Positions 33,575 through 42,227 of a stretch of 64,000 nt of DNA are shown in pieces. Under the pieces are notes generated by a model, which worked only from the letters and a program-made list of their open reading frames with translations, did no database searches and had not been told where the DNA came from. Numbering within the stretch: the first letter of the stretch is position 1; each line of letters starts with the position of its first letter. This DNA comes from Planktophila sp965267775 (GTDB taxonomy: Bacteria > Actinomycetota > Actinomycetes > Nanopelagicales > Nanopelagicaceae), in contig OZ254140.1 in assembly GCA_965267775.1 (NCBI GenBank), forward strand, positions 868,001 to 932,000, read 5' to 3'. Position numbers and translations under genes: made by a program.

Positions 33575-34168
33575 CTAAATGTCGCTAGAGCCCAAATCGA
33601 GGCCGGTGAGGCCAGCCCAGCGGGCATCGACTACATCATGGGCATGGCCCTCAGGAAGGCTCTCCCACTTCTCGCCGCAGTCAGGGCAGAGGCCAAGGCA
33701 ATCCTCATCACAGAGAGGGTTGATTGGGAGGCTCAAGATAATGGCATCAAGGACTGGCGCTTCGAGGTTGACCTGTTCGCCCTCTACAAAGAGAACCTCA
33801 TCTTCATCGAGGTCGATCTCTTCCTCTTCCTTCTTCTTCGACTTTCGCCCTCTTTCGTCAGTTGGCTCATAACGGTAGAGCTCTTGAATCTTGCGATCGA
33901 TGGTCTGCTCGACGGGATCGAGGCAACGAATGCATTCGCCTTCGGCAACTGCATAGATATCTGCGGTTACGAGAATGCCTTCGGTGACAGATTCACAGCG
34001 CACATCGAGTTCGATGATTTCGCCTTCAGGCACAGCTATCAGCGGAACGCCGACGCGAAATGGGGCTTCAATATCGAGTTCGTACTCCTTCATCTCACCT
34101 GCGCGGCGTGGGAGCTCGTGGGTGTTGAGAAGGAAAGCGCCTTCGTTTGCTGGCTTCTTAGATCCCAT
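33575..34168 (-). CDS. yceD: YceD/DUF177 family protein
   Basis: A 197-residue protein of the DUF177 family, which accompanies rpmF in most bacteria and is linked to 23S rRNA or large-subunit assembly. Cysteine clusters CIRC (around residue 87) and CDEDCLGLCPDCGEKW near the C-terminus could bind zinc. An acidic, Lys/Glu-rich linker (KSKKKEEEEIDLDEDE) lies in the middle. It starts eight bases after the SepIVA-like gene and ends 64 bp before rpmF. Confidence 0.88.
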   Translation of the reverse strand: MGSKKPANEGAFLLNTHELPRRAGEMKEYELDIEAPFRVGVPLIAVPEGEIIELDVRCESVTEGILVTADIYAVAEGECIRCLDPVEQTIDRKIQELYRYEPTDERGRKSKKKEEEEIDLDEDEVLFVEGEQVNLEAPVLDAIILSLPINPLCDEDCLGLCPDCGEKWESLPEGHAHDVVDARWAGLTGLDLGSSDI

Positions 34169-34176
34169 GGAGAGTA

Positions 34177-34665
34177 TTACTTATCTTCAGCGAGCTGTGA
34201 GAGGACATCTTTATCGTTGGCGCCCTCTAGGCGCTCGCGACCACGGGCAACTGCATCCATAGTCTTATTGAGAATAACCTCGAGAGTTGCAAGGCGGCCA
34301 TCGATATAAGCCTCAACCTCATCACGCTCTTGCGCTGCAATATCGCGAGCATCGTCCAAAATACGTTGGGCTTCATCACGTGCTGATTGAACAATTGCTG
34401 TCTGCTCAACCATGCGCGCTACATCCTCGCGAGCTGTTGCAATCATCGATTCGGCACTGGTGCGGCCTTCTTCAATGATGCGATCGCGATCAGCGATGAT
34501 TTGCTCAGCTGAGTGAAGATCTGATGGAAGAAATTCGCGAGCACCTTCGAGGATTTCAAGGATCTCACCACGATGGACAACACATGATGCCGACAACGGG
34601 ACGCTACGCGCTTCCTCGATAAGAGTAATCGCGGTATTAAGCTTCTCAATTGAATCCATAGTCAT
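34177..34665 (-). CDS. DivIVA-like coiled-coil protein (SepIVA-like)
   Basis: A 162-residue, highly charged, mostly helical protein with a coiled-coil stretch from about residue 50 to 145 (ADRDRIIEEGRTSAESMIA, ARDEAQRILDDARDIAAQE). By position (between coaD and DUF177/rpmF) and character it matches mycobacterial SepIVA (Rv2927c), a septum and elongation factor, and was once annotated as ATP-synthase-b-like. Function is inferred from that family. Start is ATG 34665, or ATG 34659 two codons on; GAGGA is nine bases upstream of the first. Confidence 0.68.
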   Translation of the reverse strand: MTMDSIEKLNTAITLIEEARSVPLSASCVVHRGEILEILEGAREFLPSDLHSAEQIIADRDRIIEEGRTSAESMIATAREDVARMVEQTAIVQSARDEAQRILDDARDIAAQERDEVEAYIDGRLATLEVILNKTMDAVARGRERLEGANDKDVLSQLAEDK

Positions 34666-34680
34666 ATCTGCACTGTCCTC

Positions 34681-35184
34681 TTATTTATCTGATTGTAAAT
34701 TATCTGATCGTGAAGAAGCTCGCTCTTGAAGAGCAGCATTCACATTTGCTGGAACCATCGATGAGACATCTCCCCCGTAATAGGCGAGCTCCTTCACGAT
34801 AGATGAAGATAGGAATGAATGAGTTGGTGAGGTTGCCATAAACATAGTCTCTACACCTGAAGCTTGAGTATGGACCTGTGCCATCTGAAGCTCATAATCA
34901 AAATCAGTGACAGCGCGAAGTCCCTTAACGATGACATCAACTGAATTTTCTTTGCAGTAATCAACGAGCAGTCCGCCACCAATGGCGACTTTCACATTGT
35001 TGAATTGTGCGACGTTGGTTGCGATGAGATTGATACGTTCTTGAGGGGTAAAGAGACCCTCCTTCTTGCGGTTTGCGAAGACGGCAACAATGACCTCATC
35101 AAACTGCTTGCTGGCGCGCTCGATGATGTCGAGGTGACCAAAGGTGATTGGATCAAATGATCCAGGGCAAACGGCGCGCTTCAT
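34681..35184 (-). CDS. coaD: Phosphopantetheine adenylyltransferase
   Basis: A 167-residue nucleotidyltransferase for the fourth step of coenzyme A synthesis, joining ATP and 4'-phosphopantetheine. The T/HxGH motif is in GSFDPITFGHLDII, and the C-terminal ATP-binding ISS-type motif is in FLSSSIVKELAYYGG. It follows rsmD by 29 bp. No Shine-Dalgarno sequence is seen; TAGCGT lies seven bases before the ATG, so it may have its own leaderless promoter. The rsmD-coaD pairing is common in bacteria. Confidence 0.96.
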   Translation of the reverse strand: MKRAVCPGSFDPITFGHLDIIERASKQFDEVIVAVFANRKKEGLFTPQERINLIATNVAQFNNVKVAIGGGLLVDYCKENSVDVIVKGLRAVTDFDYELQMAQVHTQASGVETMFMATSPTHSFLSSSIVKELAYYGGDVSSMVPANVNAALQERASSRSDNLQSDK

Positions 35185-35191
35185 GTGGAGA

Positions 35192-35197
35192 ACGCTA
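35192..35197 (-). promoter_or_regulatory. Possible -10 box of coaD
   Basis: TAGCGT on the minus strand with a seven-base gap to ATG 35184, inside the short rsmD-coaD gap. One base longer than the best leaderless examples here, so less certain. Confidence 0.35.
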
Positions 35198-35213
35198 GCA
35201 AGATGCGGGCTAG

Positions 35214-35801
35214 TTATCCATTTTCAGGCGTAGCGCTGAGAGGAATTCCATAGAAAATAGTTGCTTGGCCGTAATTCTTCACTCGGATTTCTTCATATCC
35301 ATAAGGCCAAGAAATCTCTTTGGTGCGACTGTTGCGTTCGATTGCAATCAACGCATCTGGGTGGAGGAATCCATTCTCTTTAAGCTGAACAAGTGTTTCG
35401 ACAATGTCGATGTCATCAACATCATATGGTGGATCGATATAGATAAAGTGATATTGATATTGCGCTTTGTCGCCTAGAAAACGGTGGGCTCCCATTGTGT
35501 AGAGATGGAATGTTCCAGCAAATTGCGCGCTCTTAATACTGTCGTAATTAGTTGAGATGGCTTTAGCTGCCGCTTCATCTTTTTCAACTGCATGGACGAG
35601 GGCGGCGCCACGTGAGAGCGCTTCGAGTGCGATTGCGCCGGTACCCGCATAAAGGTCGAGAACTTTAAGTCCTTCAAAGTCTCCGAATTCAGATGCCAGG
35701 GTTGAGAAGAGCGCTTCACGTGCGCGATCTGATGTTGGACGTGTTGCACTCGCTACTGCAGAGATAGGGCGGCCTTTGGCGGCGCCGGCGATGATGCGCA
35801 T
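35214..35801 (-). CDS. rsmD: 16S rRNA (guanine966-N2)-methyltransferase
   Basis: A 195-residue Rossmann methyltransferase that methylates G966 of 16S rRNA in the assembling 30S subunit. It starts MRIIAGAAKGRPI, has the SAM motif LDLYAGTGAIALEALSRGA, and the catalytic IDPPYDV motif. It lies 12 bp after recG, probably in the same transcript. Confidence 0.95.
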   Translation of the reverse strand: MRIIAGAAKGRPISAVASATRPTSDRAREALFSTLASEFGDFEGLKVLDLYAGTGAIALEALSRGAALVHAVEKDEAAAKAISTNYDSIKSAQFAGTFHLYTMGAHRFLGDKAQYQYHFIYIDPPYDVDDIDIVETLVQLKENGFLHPDALIAIERNSRTKEISWPYGYEEIRVKNYGQATIFYGIPLSATPENG

Positions 35802-35813
35802 AGAAATAGACCC

Positions 35814-37976
35814 CTAACTCTTATCGATAAATTCAGTAGCTGTATCTAACTCTAATTTCTTGAGCGCTGTTTCCAAGAGCGAATGGTTATTGAGACCTTG
35901 CTCAATAAGCGCCTCTGCCTCGGTGCGGGCAATTTCAATAAGAGCCTCATCGCGAAGTACTCGAAGGAGTCGAAGATGCGAGCGAGAACCTGATTGGCTT
36001 GTACCGAGTACATCTCCTTCCCGTCGCTGCTCGAGATCGATGCGCGAGAGTTCAAAGCCATCTGTTGTAGATGCAACGGCATCGAGGCGCTGGCGAGCAG
36101 GTGAATCTGCGGGAGATTTGGTCACAAGGAGGCAGAGACCAGGTGAAGTACCGCGGCCTACGCGACCTCGTAGCTGGTGGAGCTGAGATACGCCAAAACG
36201 ATCGGCATCCATGATGATCATCAAAGTTGCATTGGGAACATCCACGCCAACTTCAATCACCGTTGTTGAGATGAGAACGTCAATATCGCCGGCGGTAAAG
36301 GCCTTCATTGTTTCGTCTTTCACATCTGAACTTTGTCGCCCGTGGAGAGGTGCAATACGAAGTCCTTTGAGTGCACCACTCTGGAGTTCTGGCCCTAGCT
36401 CTTCAACAGCAGTCAGGGATGAGTCGGTTCCTTCAAGAAATTCAAAGTCAGCATCCTCTGAGATATCTGCGCTAATGCGTGGCGCCACGATGTAGACCTG
36501 GTGACCTTGTGAGACTTCTTCGCGAACGCGTTCCCAGGTTCGCTCTAGGAAGTGCGGCTTCTCCGAAACTGGCACAAGATGCGTTGTGATGACCTGCCTG
36601 CCCAATGGAAGTTCACGCAGAGTCGAAACATCGAGATCTCCGAATACCGTCATTGCAACGGTACGTGGAATTGGAGTTGCAGTCATCACAAGTAAGTGCG
36701 GAGTGATGGATGCTTTTGATTTAAGGGCATCTCTCTGCTCGACTCCGAAACGATGTTGCTCATCAACAATGACGAGAGCGAGCTCATCAAATTCAACGCT
36801 CTCGCTAAGAAGTGCATGTGTTCCAACAACTAAGCCGGCAGCACCGCTCTTGATCTGAGAAAGCGCCTCTTTTCTCGTCGCCGCACTCTGAGAGCCAGTC
36901 AGAAGAACAACGCTCGTTGAGACATCAGTACTTCCCAGCATTCCCCCCTGTGCAAGTTCACCGAGTAATTTGGTAAATGTTCTATGGTGTTGGGCCGCCA
37001 ATACTTCAGTCGGTGCAAGTAACGCTGCCTGTCCCCCGTTATCGATAACAGTCAACGCGGCTCGAAGTGCAATAACAGTTTTACCGGAACCAACCTCACC
37101 TTGTAGTAAACGGTGCATCGGATGGCTTGCAGCAAGATCAGTTGCTATTTCCTGCGAGACGCTCTTCTGGCCGGCGGTAAGTTCAAATGGCAATTTCGCA
37201 TCAAATCCATCAAGCAGACCGCCTGGTTTATATGGACGTGCGACTGCATCTAACTTCTTTAATTCGCTCTTGCGCTTAAGCAGAAGTAATTGAAGGAGAA
37301 GCGCCTCATCAAAAGTGAGACGTTCTCGCGCTATCTCAGTTGCATCGAGATCGTTGGGATGGTGAATCTGTTCAAGAGCCTGCCTGATAGTTGGGTAATT
37401 ATTCTTGCGCAATAACTCCTCGGGAATGGGATCATCGACATGATCGAGCGAAGTCAGAGCAAGATCAATGCATTGTGCGATTTTCCAAGAAGGAAGTTTT
37501 GCGCTGGATGGATAGAGAGGGATGTAGAGACCCGCAAATCCAGCGACAGCGCTATCCACATCATTTCCATCAGGAATCATTTCGTAATCTGGATGAGCTA
37601 ATTGCTTCTTTCCATTAAAAGAGCCGACCTTGCCGGCAAACAAACCTTGGCTTCCCACTTTGAGATCTTTCTCGCGCCATGCTTGATTAAAGAAGGTCAG
37701 CGAGAGTTTGGCAGTTCCATCGGTGACGACAACCTCAAGCATTGTTCCCTTGCGCGCCTGAAATCTCCGTGATGATGCGCTGTATACCTTTGCAAGGATT
37801 GTCGCTTCATCTCCCTCTTGGAGCGCTGCAATATCTGAGAGCTCTCCGCGCACGAGATAGCGTCGCGGGAAGTGATGGAGGAGATCGCCAACTGTTATAT
37901 AGCCGAAGAGATCCTTAAATGCCTTCGCAGTTTTGTCGCCAAGGACTCCGCTGAGTTTGGAGTCGAAGGTGGCCAT
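35814..37976 (-). CDS. recG: ATP-dependent DNA helicase RecG
   Basis: A 720-residue branch-migrating helicase that regresses stalled forks and processes recombination intermediates. An N-terminal OB wedge domain (FPRRYLVRGELSDIAAL...) precedes motor motifs GEVGSGKTVIALRA, DEQHRFG and MTATPIPRT, with motif VI LRGRVGRG. The start is ATG 37976; 22 further in-frame codons extend into cydC and are not family sequence. It follows cydC by four bases, so recG is read from the cyd operon or an internal promoter. Confidence 0.95.
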   Translation of the reverse strand: MATFDSKLSGVLGDKTAKAFKDLFGYITVGDLLHHFPRRYLVRGELSDIAALQEGDEATILAKVYSASSRRFQARKGTMLEVVVTDGTAKLSLTFFNQAWREKDLKVGSQGLFAGKVGSFNGKKQLAHPDYEMIPDGNDVDSAVAGFAGLYIPLYPSSAKLPSWKIAQCIDLALTSLDHVDDPIPEELLRKNNYPTIRQALEQIHHPNDLDATEIARERLTFDEALLLQLLLLKRKSELKKLDAVARPYKPGGLLDGFDAKLPFELTAGQKSVSQEIATDLAASHPMHRLLQGEVGSGKTVIALRAALTVIDNGGQAALLAPTEVLAAQHHRTFTKLLGELAQGGMLGSTDVSTSVVLLTGSQSAATRKEALSQIKSGAAGLVVGTHALLSESVEFDELALVIVDEQHRFGVEQRDALKSKASITPHLLVMTATPIPRTVAMTVFGDLDVSTLRELPLGRQVITTHLVPVSEKPHFLERTWERVREEVSQGHQVYIVAPRISADISEDADFEFLEGTDSSLTAVEELGPELQSGALKGLRIAPLHGRQSSDVKDETMKAFTAGDIDVLISTTVIEVGVDVPNATLMIIMDADRFGVSQLHQLRGRVGRGTSPGLCLLVTKSPADSPARQRLDAVASTTDGFELSRIDLEQRREGDVLGTSQSGSRSHLRLLRVLRDEALIEIARTEAEALIEQGLNNHSLLETALKKLELDTATEFIDKS

Positions 37977-37980
37977 GGCG

Positions 37981-39528
37981 TTATTCTCTCGCGAGCTCGA
38001 GCTTTCGCGAGTATTGAAGCCATGGTGAGTGGGTGATAACAATCAAACTCTTCTCGGCGGCGATGCGAGCAATTGATGCCTGAATTCTTAAGGCGCACTC
38101 GTGATCGAGGTGTTCGAGCGGTTCATCCAGGATCAGAATTGGCGCACTCGAAAGAAGGGCGCGAGCAATCGATAATCTCTTCGCCTCTCCCCCTGATAGA
38201 GTGCGCCCAAATTCACCGAGCACTTCATCGAGTGAGATCTCGCTCAATTCAACCGCCTCGAGAATTTCACGTAGTCGTGTATCAGATGAGTGAGAATCTG
38301 CAATCTTGAGGTTCTCGCGAAGGGTCGTATTGAAGATATGACCTTGTTGCAGGGTGCCAGAGATGTATTCAGAGAGATGGCTGATTTCTCGGACCTCGAT
38401 GCCACCAATTGTGAGTGAGCCGTTATATGCGGTGAAACCCATGAGAGCTGCGGCAAGCGTTGACTTACCCGTTCCGCTTGCACCGGTTATTACAAGTGTT
38501 TCACCTGACTCAACTGTGAAATCTATAGGAATGAGGAATTCCTTATCCCAATATGGAATTACCTTCATCGCCACTAATTCAGAAGAGATTGGGTTCGCGC
38601 CAGAGAGTGGCTTCTCCTCGTGAGTCGCAGCGAGGCGATCAACCGATTGTGAGGCGCGTCGATTCTTCCCGGCCGGGAATAAGTTGGGGAACCAGGTTGT
38701 GTAACCCTCAAATCCGACAAGTACAAGAAATATCGCCATAGATATATGTACCGGGAGAACTTGATCTCGCTTGTGCAGAGAGAGGGCGATACCGACAAGA
38801 GCAGAACCAATTCCTGCGATTGATAAGAATTGTAAAAGTGAGGTACGGATGAAGTTCTTTCGCTCCAAGCGATAGAGGGAGTCAGTTTGAGCGTGAAGCT
38901 GGTTTCGATACTCATCTGAGTATCCGAAGACCTCAGCTTCAACAATTGCATGTGATGCTTCCGATATCTGTGCGGCGAATGCGCTCTCGCTATCTTCAAT
39001 TCTGGAGGCAAGTGGATCAAGCTCTCTTCGCACAAGTACTGGAATAACAAGTGCAAAGAGCCCCACAGTTGGCAGAATCCAAGTCAGCAACATGGGATCA
39101 ATCCAGAGTGCAATCAATACCGTTGTGAGACCTGCAATAAGGGCTGAATATCCGGGGAGAGTTACGCGCAGGTGGAACTCTTGAGCGCGCTCGACATCGT
39201 CAATAATTGTCTTTCCTTGACGCGCAATATCAATTGAATTGCTACGAAGATGGGATGCAATTGCTGAGAAGAGACTTACTCTCACTCCAGTCAGTTTCTT
39301 AAAGATTGCCTCGTGGCTAATTACCCGCTCACCATATCGAGCAACCGATCTAAATATTCCAAAGAAGCGGACCATCACAATTGCCACTCCGAGCACCAGT
39401 ACTGGTGGATGTTGTGATGCCATTGTGATGAGCCAGGCGCTTGAAACGGTGAGGCCAGTTCCGCCAATCAGAGCGAAGGATCCAAGTGCCACCGCAAGTG
39501 CAAATGAAGTTCGTTGAGATAGCTTCAT
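37981..39528 (-). CDS. cydC: Thiol reductant ABC exporter subunit CydC
   Basis: A 515-residue half ABC transporter: six transmembrane helices in the first 300 residues, then an ATPase with P-loop GASGTGKSTLAAAL and signature LSGGEAKRLSIARALL. CydDC exports cysteine/glutathione-type thiols to the periplasm, which is needed for cytochrome bd assembly. It overlaps cydD by four bases and is the last cyd gene. Many actinobacteria have CydD and CydC fused; here they are separate. Confidence 0.92.
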   Translation of the reverse strand: MKLSQRTSFALAVALGSFALIGGTGLTVSSAWLITMASQHPPVLVLGVAIVMVRFFGIFRSVARYGERVISHEAIFKKLTGVRVSLFSAIASHLRSNSIDIARQGKTIIDDVERAQEFHLRVTLPGYSALIAGLTTVLIALWIDPMLLTWILPTVGLFALVIPVLVRRELDPLASRIEDSESAFAAQISEASHAIVEAEVFGYSDEYRNQLHAQTDSLYRLERKNFIRTSLLQFLSIAGIGSALVGIALSLHKRDQVLPVHISMAIFLVLVGFEGYTTWFPNLFPAGKNRRASQSVDRLAATHEEKPLSGANPISSELVAMKVIPYWDKEFLIPIDFTVESGETLVITGASGTGKSTLAAALMGFTAYNGSLTIGGIEVREISHLSEYISGTLQQGHIFNTTLRENLKIADSHSSDTRLREILEAVELSEISLDEVLGEFGRTLSGGEAKRLSIARALLSSAPILILDEPLEHLDHECALRIQASIARIAAEKSLIVITHSPWLQYSRKLELARE

Positions 39529-41126
39529 CGCTCCACCATCTCAATCTCACGAGCGTTGCAGAGTTGTTGATCTGGCGCATGGAGAACCGCAATTACGATG
39601 GCTCCGCCGGCAGCGCAGTTCTCAAGAAGGTGCAAAATGTTGGCGGCAGATTTTGGATCGAGATCAGCTGTTGGTTCATCAGCAATGATCAGTGATGGCG
39701 AGATAGAGAGTGCGCGTGCGATTGCAATCCTTCTCCGTTGTCCGCCAGAGATTTCACCACTCTTCTCTCCTGGCCCGCTGATGATCGTCTCTAATCCGTG
39801 TGGAAGCTGTGAGAGTTCTAGCCCCACGGAGTTGAGCCTTGCTTCAATATCCTCATCGCTGATTGATGAATTGATGTGAGTAAATTGCTGGCGCAAGGAT
39901 CCAGTCAGAAGTGTGGGGTTCTGTGGAATCCAACCAATCTGGTTGTAGAGCGATCTCTGATTGAAATTGCTAAGCGCTTCGCCATTAACTTTAATTTCAG
40001 CACTTGTATTCATTGCGAGTATGGAGTTAAGAAAAGTGGTCTTTCCCAATCCTGAACCACCACGTAGTACGAGAAGCTCTCCGCTCTTTACGCTCTGACC
40101 TTCAATGCCCGCTCTTGAATATGGAGATTTCCAATCCTGCCATTGAATCGATGAGATGAGTCCAAGCTCTTTCTCTCCCATAGGAACCTCTGCCACTGCC
40201 GATCCTTTCAGTTCGATCAGTTCAGAGAGCGCCGCTCCCCCATCTGCAGAAGCATGGAAGAGCGAAGCTGCATTGCGCAGCGGGAAGTAGACCTCAGGGG
40301 CCAGGACGAGCACTGTGAGCGCTGGGAAGAAATCCATCGAGCCACTGACCAGACGAAGGCCAATGGAAACCGCAATTACAGCAACAGAGATAGTCGCCGC
40401 GAGTTCAAGAACGAGGGCAGAGAGAAATGAGATTCGAAGGACCTTCATCGTCTCGTCGGTATACCGGTCACCCATCTCGCGAATTCGCTGACCTTGGCTC
40501 TTGTGACGACCAAAGATTGCGAGGGTGTAGATGCCACGTAGCGAATCTTCAAAATACTTTGAAAGCGTTCCGAGCGATTGCCACTTGGCAGTGACAGCAT
40601 CATTTGTATATCTGCCAATGAGGGCGCCAAAGACCGGAATAAGGGGCAAGGTGACCAGAGCGATTACCGCAGAGGTTATATCTTGAGTTGCAATGGCGAC
40701 GATCAGAACAAATGGCGTCAAAGATGCGCCAAACATCTGTGGCAGAAAACGAGCCAGATAGATGTCGAGAGAATTTGCGCCCTTTACGAGAAGAGTTGTG
40801 AGATGCGTTGAAGGTGTCGCAAGCAAGGCGCTCTGTGATGAGAGCACTGAATTTCGCAGCTCCATCTTAAGGCGAGAGGCTTCTATCGATGCCCAGCGAT
40901 CAAATTGCGAAGTGAAGATTGCCCTAAAAGCCCACAGAGCAGCAAGGGCCGCAATATGAGTAGAAATATTGGGATGGTGATAGATCAACCCAATAATGAC
41001 GGCTCCGATCAAGAAACCATTGGAGAGCACGATCGCGGTATTGATGAGAGCGCCAATAAGTGCTCCGAAAATAAGTTTGCGGCTACTGCCCATGGAGAGG
41101 AGTAGCCGCAAATCTTTTCTTTTCAC
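39525..41126 (-). CDS. cydD: Thiol reductant ABC exporter subunit CydD
   Basis: A 533-residue half transporter with six predicted transmembrane helices (ALIGALINTAIVLSNGFLIG first) and an ATPase with P-loop GGSGLGKTTFLNSIL, Q-loop GWIPQNPTLL and signature SGGQRRRIAIARALS. It partners with CydC. It lies 28 bp after cydB and overlaps cydC, so cydABDC is one operon. The CydD/C naming follows gene order and the membrane-domain character, not a definitive phylogeny. Confidence 0.92.
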   Translation of the reverse strand: MKRKDLRLLLSMGSSRKLIFGALIGALINTAIVLSNGFLIGAVIIGLIYHHPNISTHIAALAALWAFRAIFTSQFDRWASIEASRLKMELRNSVLSSQSALLATPSTHLTTLLVKGANSLDIYLARFLPQMFGASLTPFVLIVAIATQDITSAVIALVTLPLIPVFGALIGRYTNDAVTAKWQSLGTLSKYFEDSLRGIYTLAIFGRHKSQGQRIREMGDRYTDETMKVLRISFLSALVLELAATISVAVIAVSIGLRLVSGSMDFFPALTVLVLAPEVYFPLRNAASLFHASADGGAALSELIELKGSAVAEVPMGEKELGLISSIQWQDWKSPYSRAGIEGQSVKSGELLVLRGGSGLGKTTFLNSILAMNTSAEIKVNGEALSNFNQRSLYNQIGWIPQNPTLLTGSLRQQFTHINSSISDEDIEARLNSVGLELSQLPHGLETIISGPGEKSGEISGGQRRRIAIARALSISPSLIIADEPTADLDPKSAANILHLLENCAAGGAIVIAVLHAPDQQLCNAREIEMVER

Positions 41127-41154
41127 GAGTGCAATATATGCGAAGCCAGAACCC

Positions 41155-42213
41155 TTACGGGTGATGGACCGTATCCAACATGCCCATCTCTGGATTTGTT
41201 ATCTGTGATGCACTCACGCGCTTTCTAAATACCCAGTAAGTCCAACCCTGATAGATCAGCACAAGCGGCGTCATTACAACTGCCACCCAAGACATCACTG
41301 TCAGTGTGTTGTGAGTAGCCGAAGCATTTGAAATTGTGAGATCAAACTGTGAGCTCACAGAGCTAGGCATTACTCGCGGATAGAGGGCGTAGAAGAGAGT
41401 CGCCACAAATGTTGCGATCGTTCCGGCAGAGAAGATAAATGCCCAACCTTCGCGGACCTTCAAGATTGAGAAGAGGCCGGCCAGCCACAGAACTGCGACC
41501 AGAACTGATAATCCGAAGACGAGTCCATTGAACTCTGCAAGCATTGCATTGGTCCAGGCAAGGAAGGCGACTGCAGCAACGGCTGCGATAAGGCCGATCC
41601 TCAGTGCGAGAGCACGTGCACGCTCACGAATTCCACCATCTGTCTTCAACGATAGGAAAACGGCGCCATGTGTCAGGAAGACAGTGAGTGTGACTACTCC
41701 ACCAAGAAGTGCATATGGATTGAGGAGGTTAAAGAAGCCACCTGTGTATTCGAGGTATCCATCTGCTGACTCTTCGATTGGGACGCCGCGGACGATATTT
41801 GCAAAAGCTACGCCCCAGAGAAGTGCAGGCAAGAAGCTCGCAATTACAATTGCAATATCCCAACGCTGACGCCATTGAGCCTTTCCATACTTAGAGCGGT
41901 ATTCAAATGCCACTCCGCGCACAATCAGCGACGTTAGGATGAGGAAGAGCGGAAGGTAGAAACCGCTAAAGAGCGTTGCATACCATTCTGGGAATGCAGC
42001 GAAGGTTGCACCTCCTGCAACAAGCACCCAGACTTCATTTCCATCCCAGACCGGACCAAGAGTGGTGAGTACCGCTCTGCGATCTGCCTCGTTCTTAGAT
42101 ACGAATGGAAGAAGAACTCCCACGCCAAAGTCGAAGCCTTCAAGGATGAAGTAACCCACCCAGAGAACGGCGATGAGAAGGAACCAGATTGTTTGTAGAT
42201 TTTCTAGTGACAT
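41155..42213 (-). CDS. cydB: Cytochrome bd oxidase subunit II
   Basis: A 352-residue membrane protein with about eight to nine transmembrane helices and the family start LQTIWFLLIAVLWVGYFILE and GFDFGVGVLLPF. CydB is structurally similar to CydA but binds no haem; it completes the bd quinol oxidase that reduces oxygen at low concentration without pumping protons. It lies 14 bp after cydA. Confidence 0.96.
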   Translation of the reverse strand: MSLENLQTIWFLLIAVLWVGYFILEGFDFGVGVLLPFVSKNEADRRAVLTTLGPVWDGNEVWVLVAGGATFAAFPEWYATLFSGFYLPLFLILTSLIVRGVAFEYRSKYGKAQWRQRWDIAIVIASFLPALLWGVAFANIVRGVPIEESADGYLEYTGGFFNLLNPYALLGGVVTLTVFLTHGAVFLSLKTDGGIRERARALALRIGLIAAVAAVAFLAWTNAMLAEFNGLVFGLSVLVAVLWLAGLFSILKVREGWAFIFSAGTIATFVATLFYALYPRVMPSSVSSQFDLTISNASATHNTLTVMSWVAVVMTPLVLIYQGWTYWVFRKRVSASQITNPEMGMLDTVHHP

Positions 42214-42227
42214 TTTCGCATCCCTCC

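Noticed and set aside
33638..34309. 223-codon plus-strand frame opposite DUF177 and the SepIVA-like gene
   Set aside because: Runs antisense through two conserved genes; composition follows the opposite strand.
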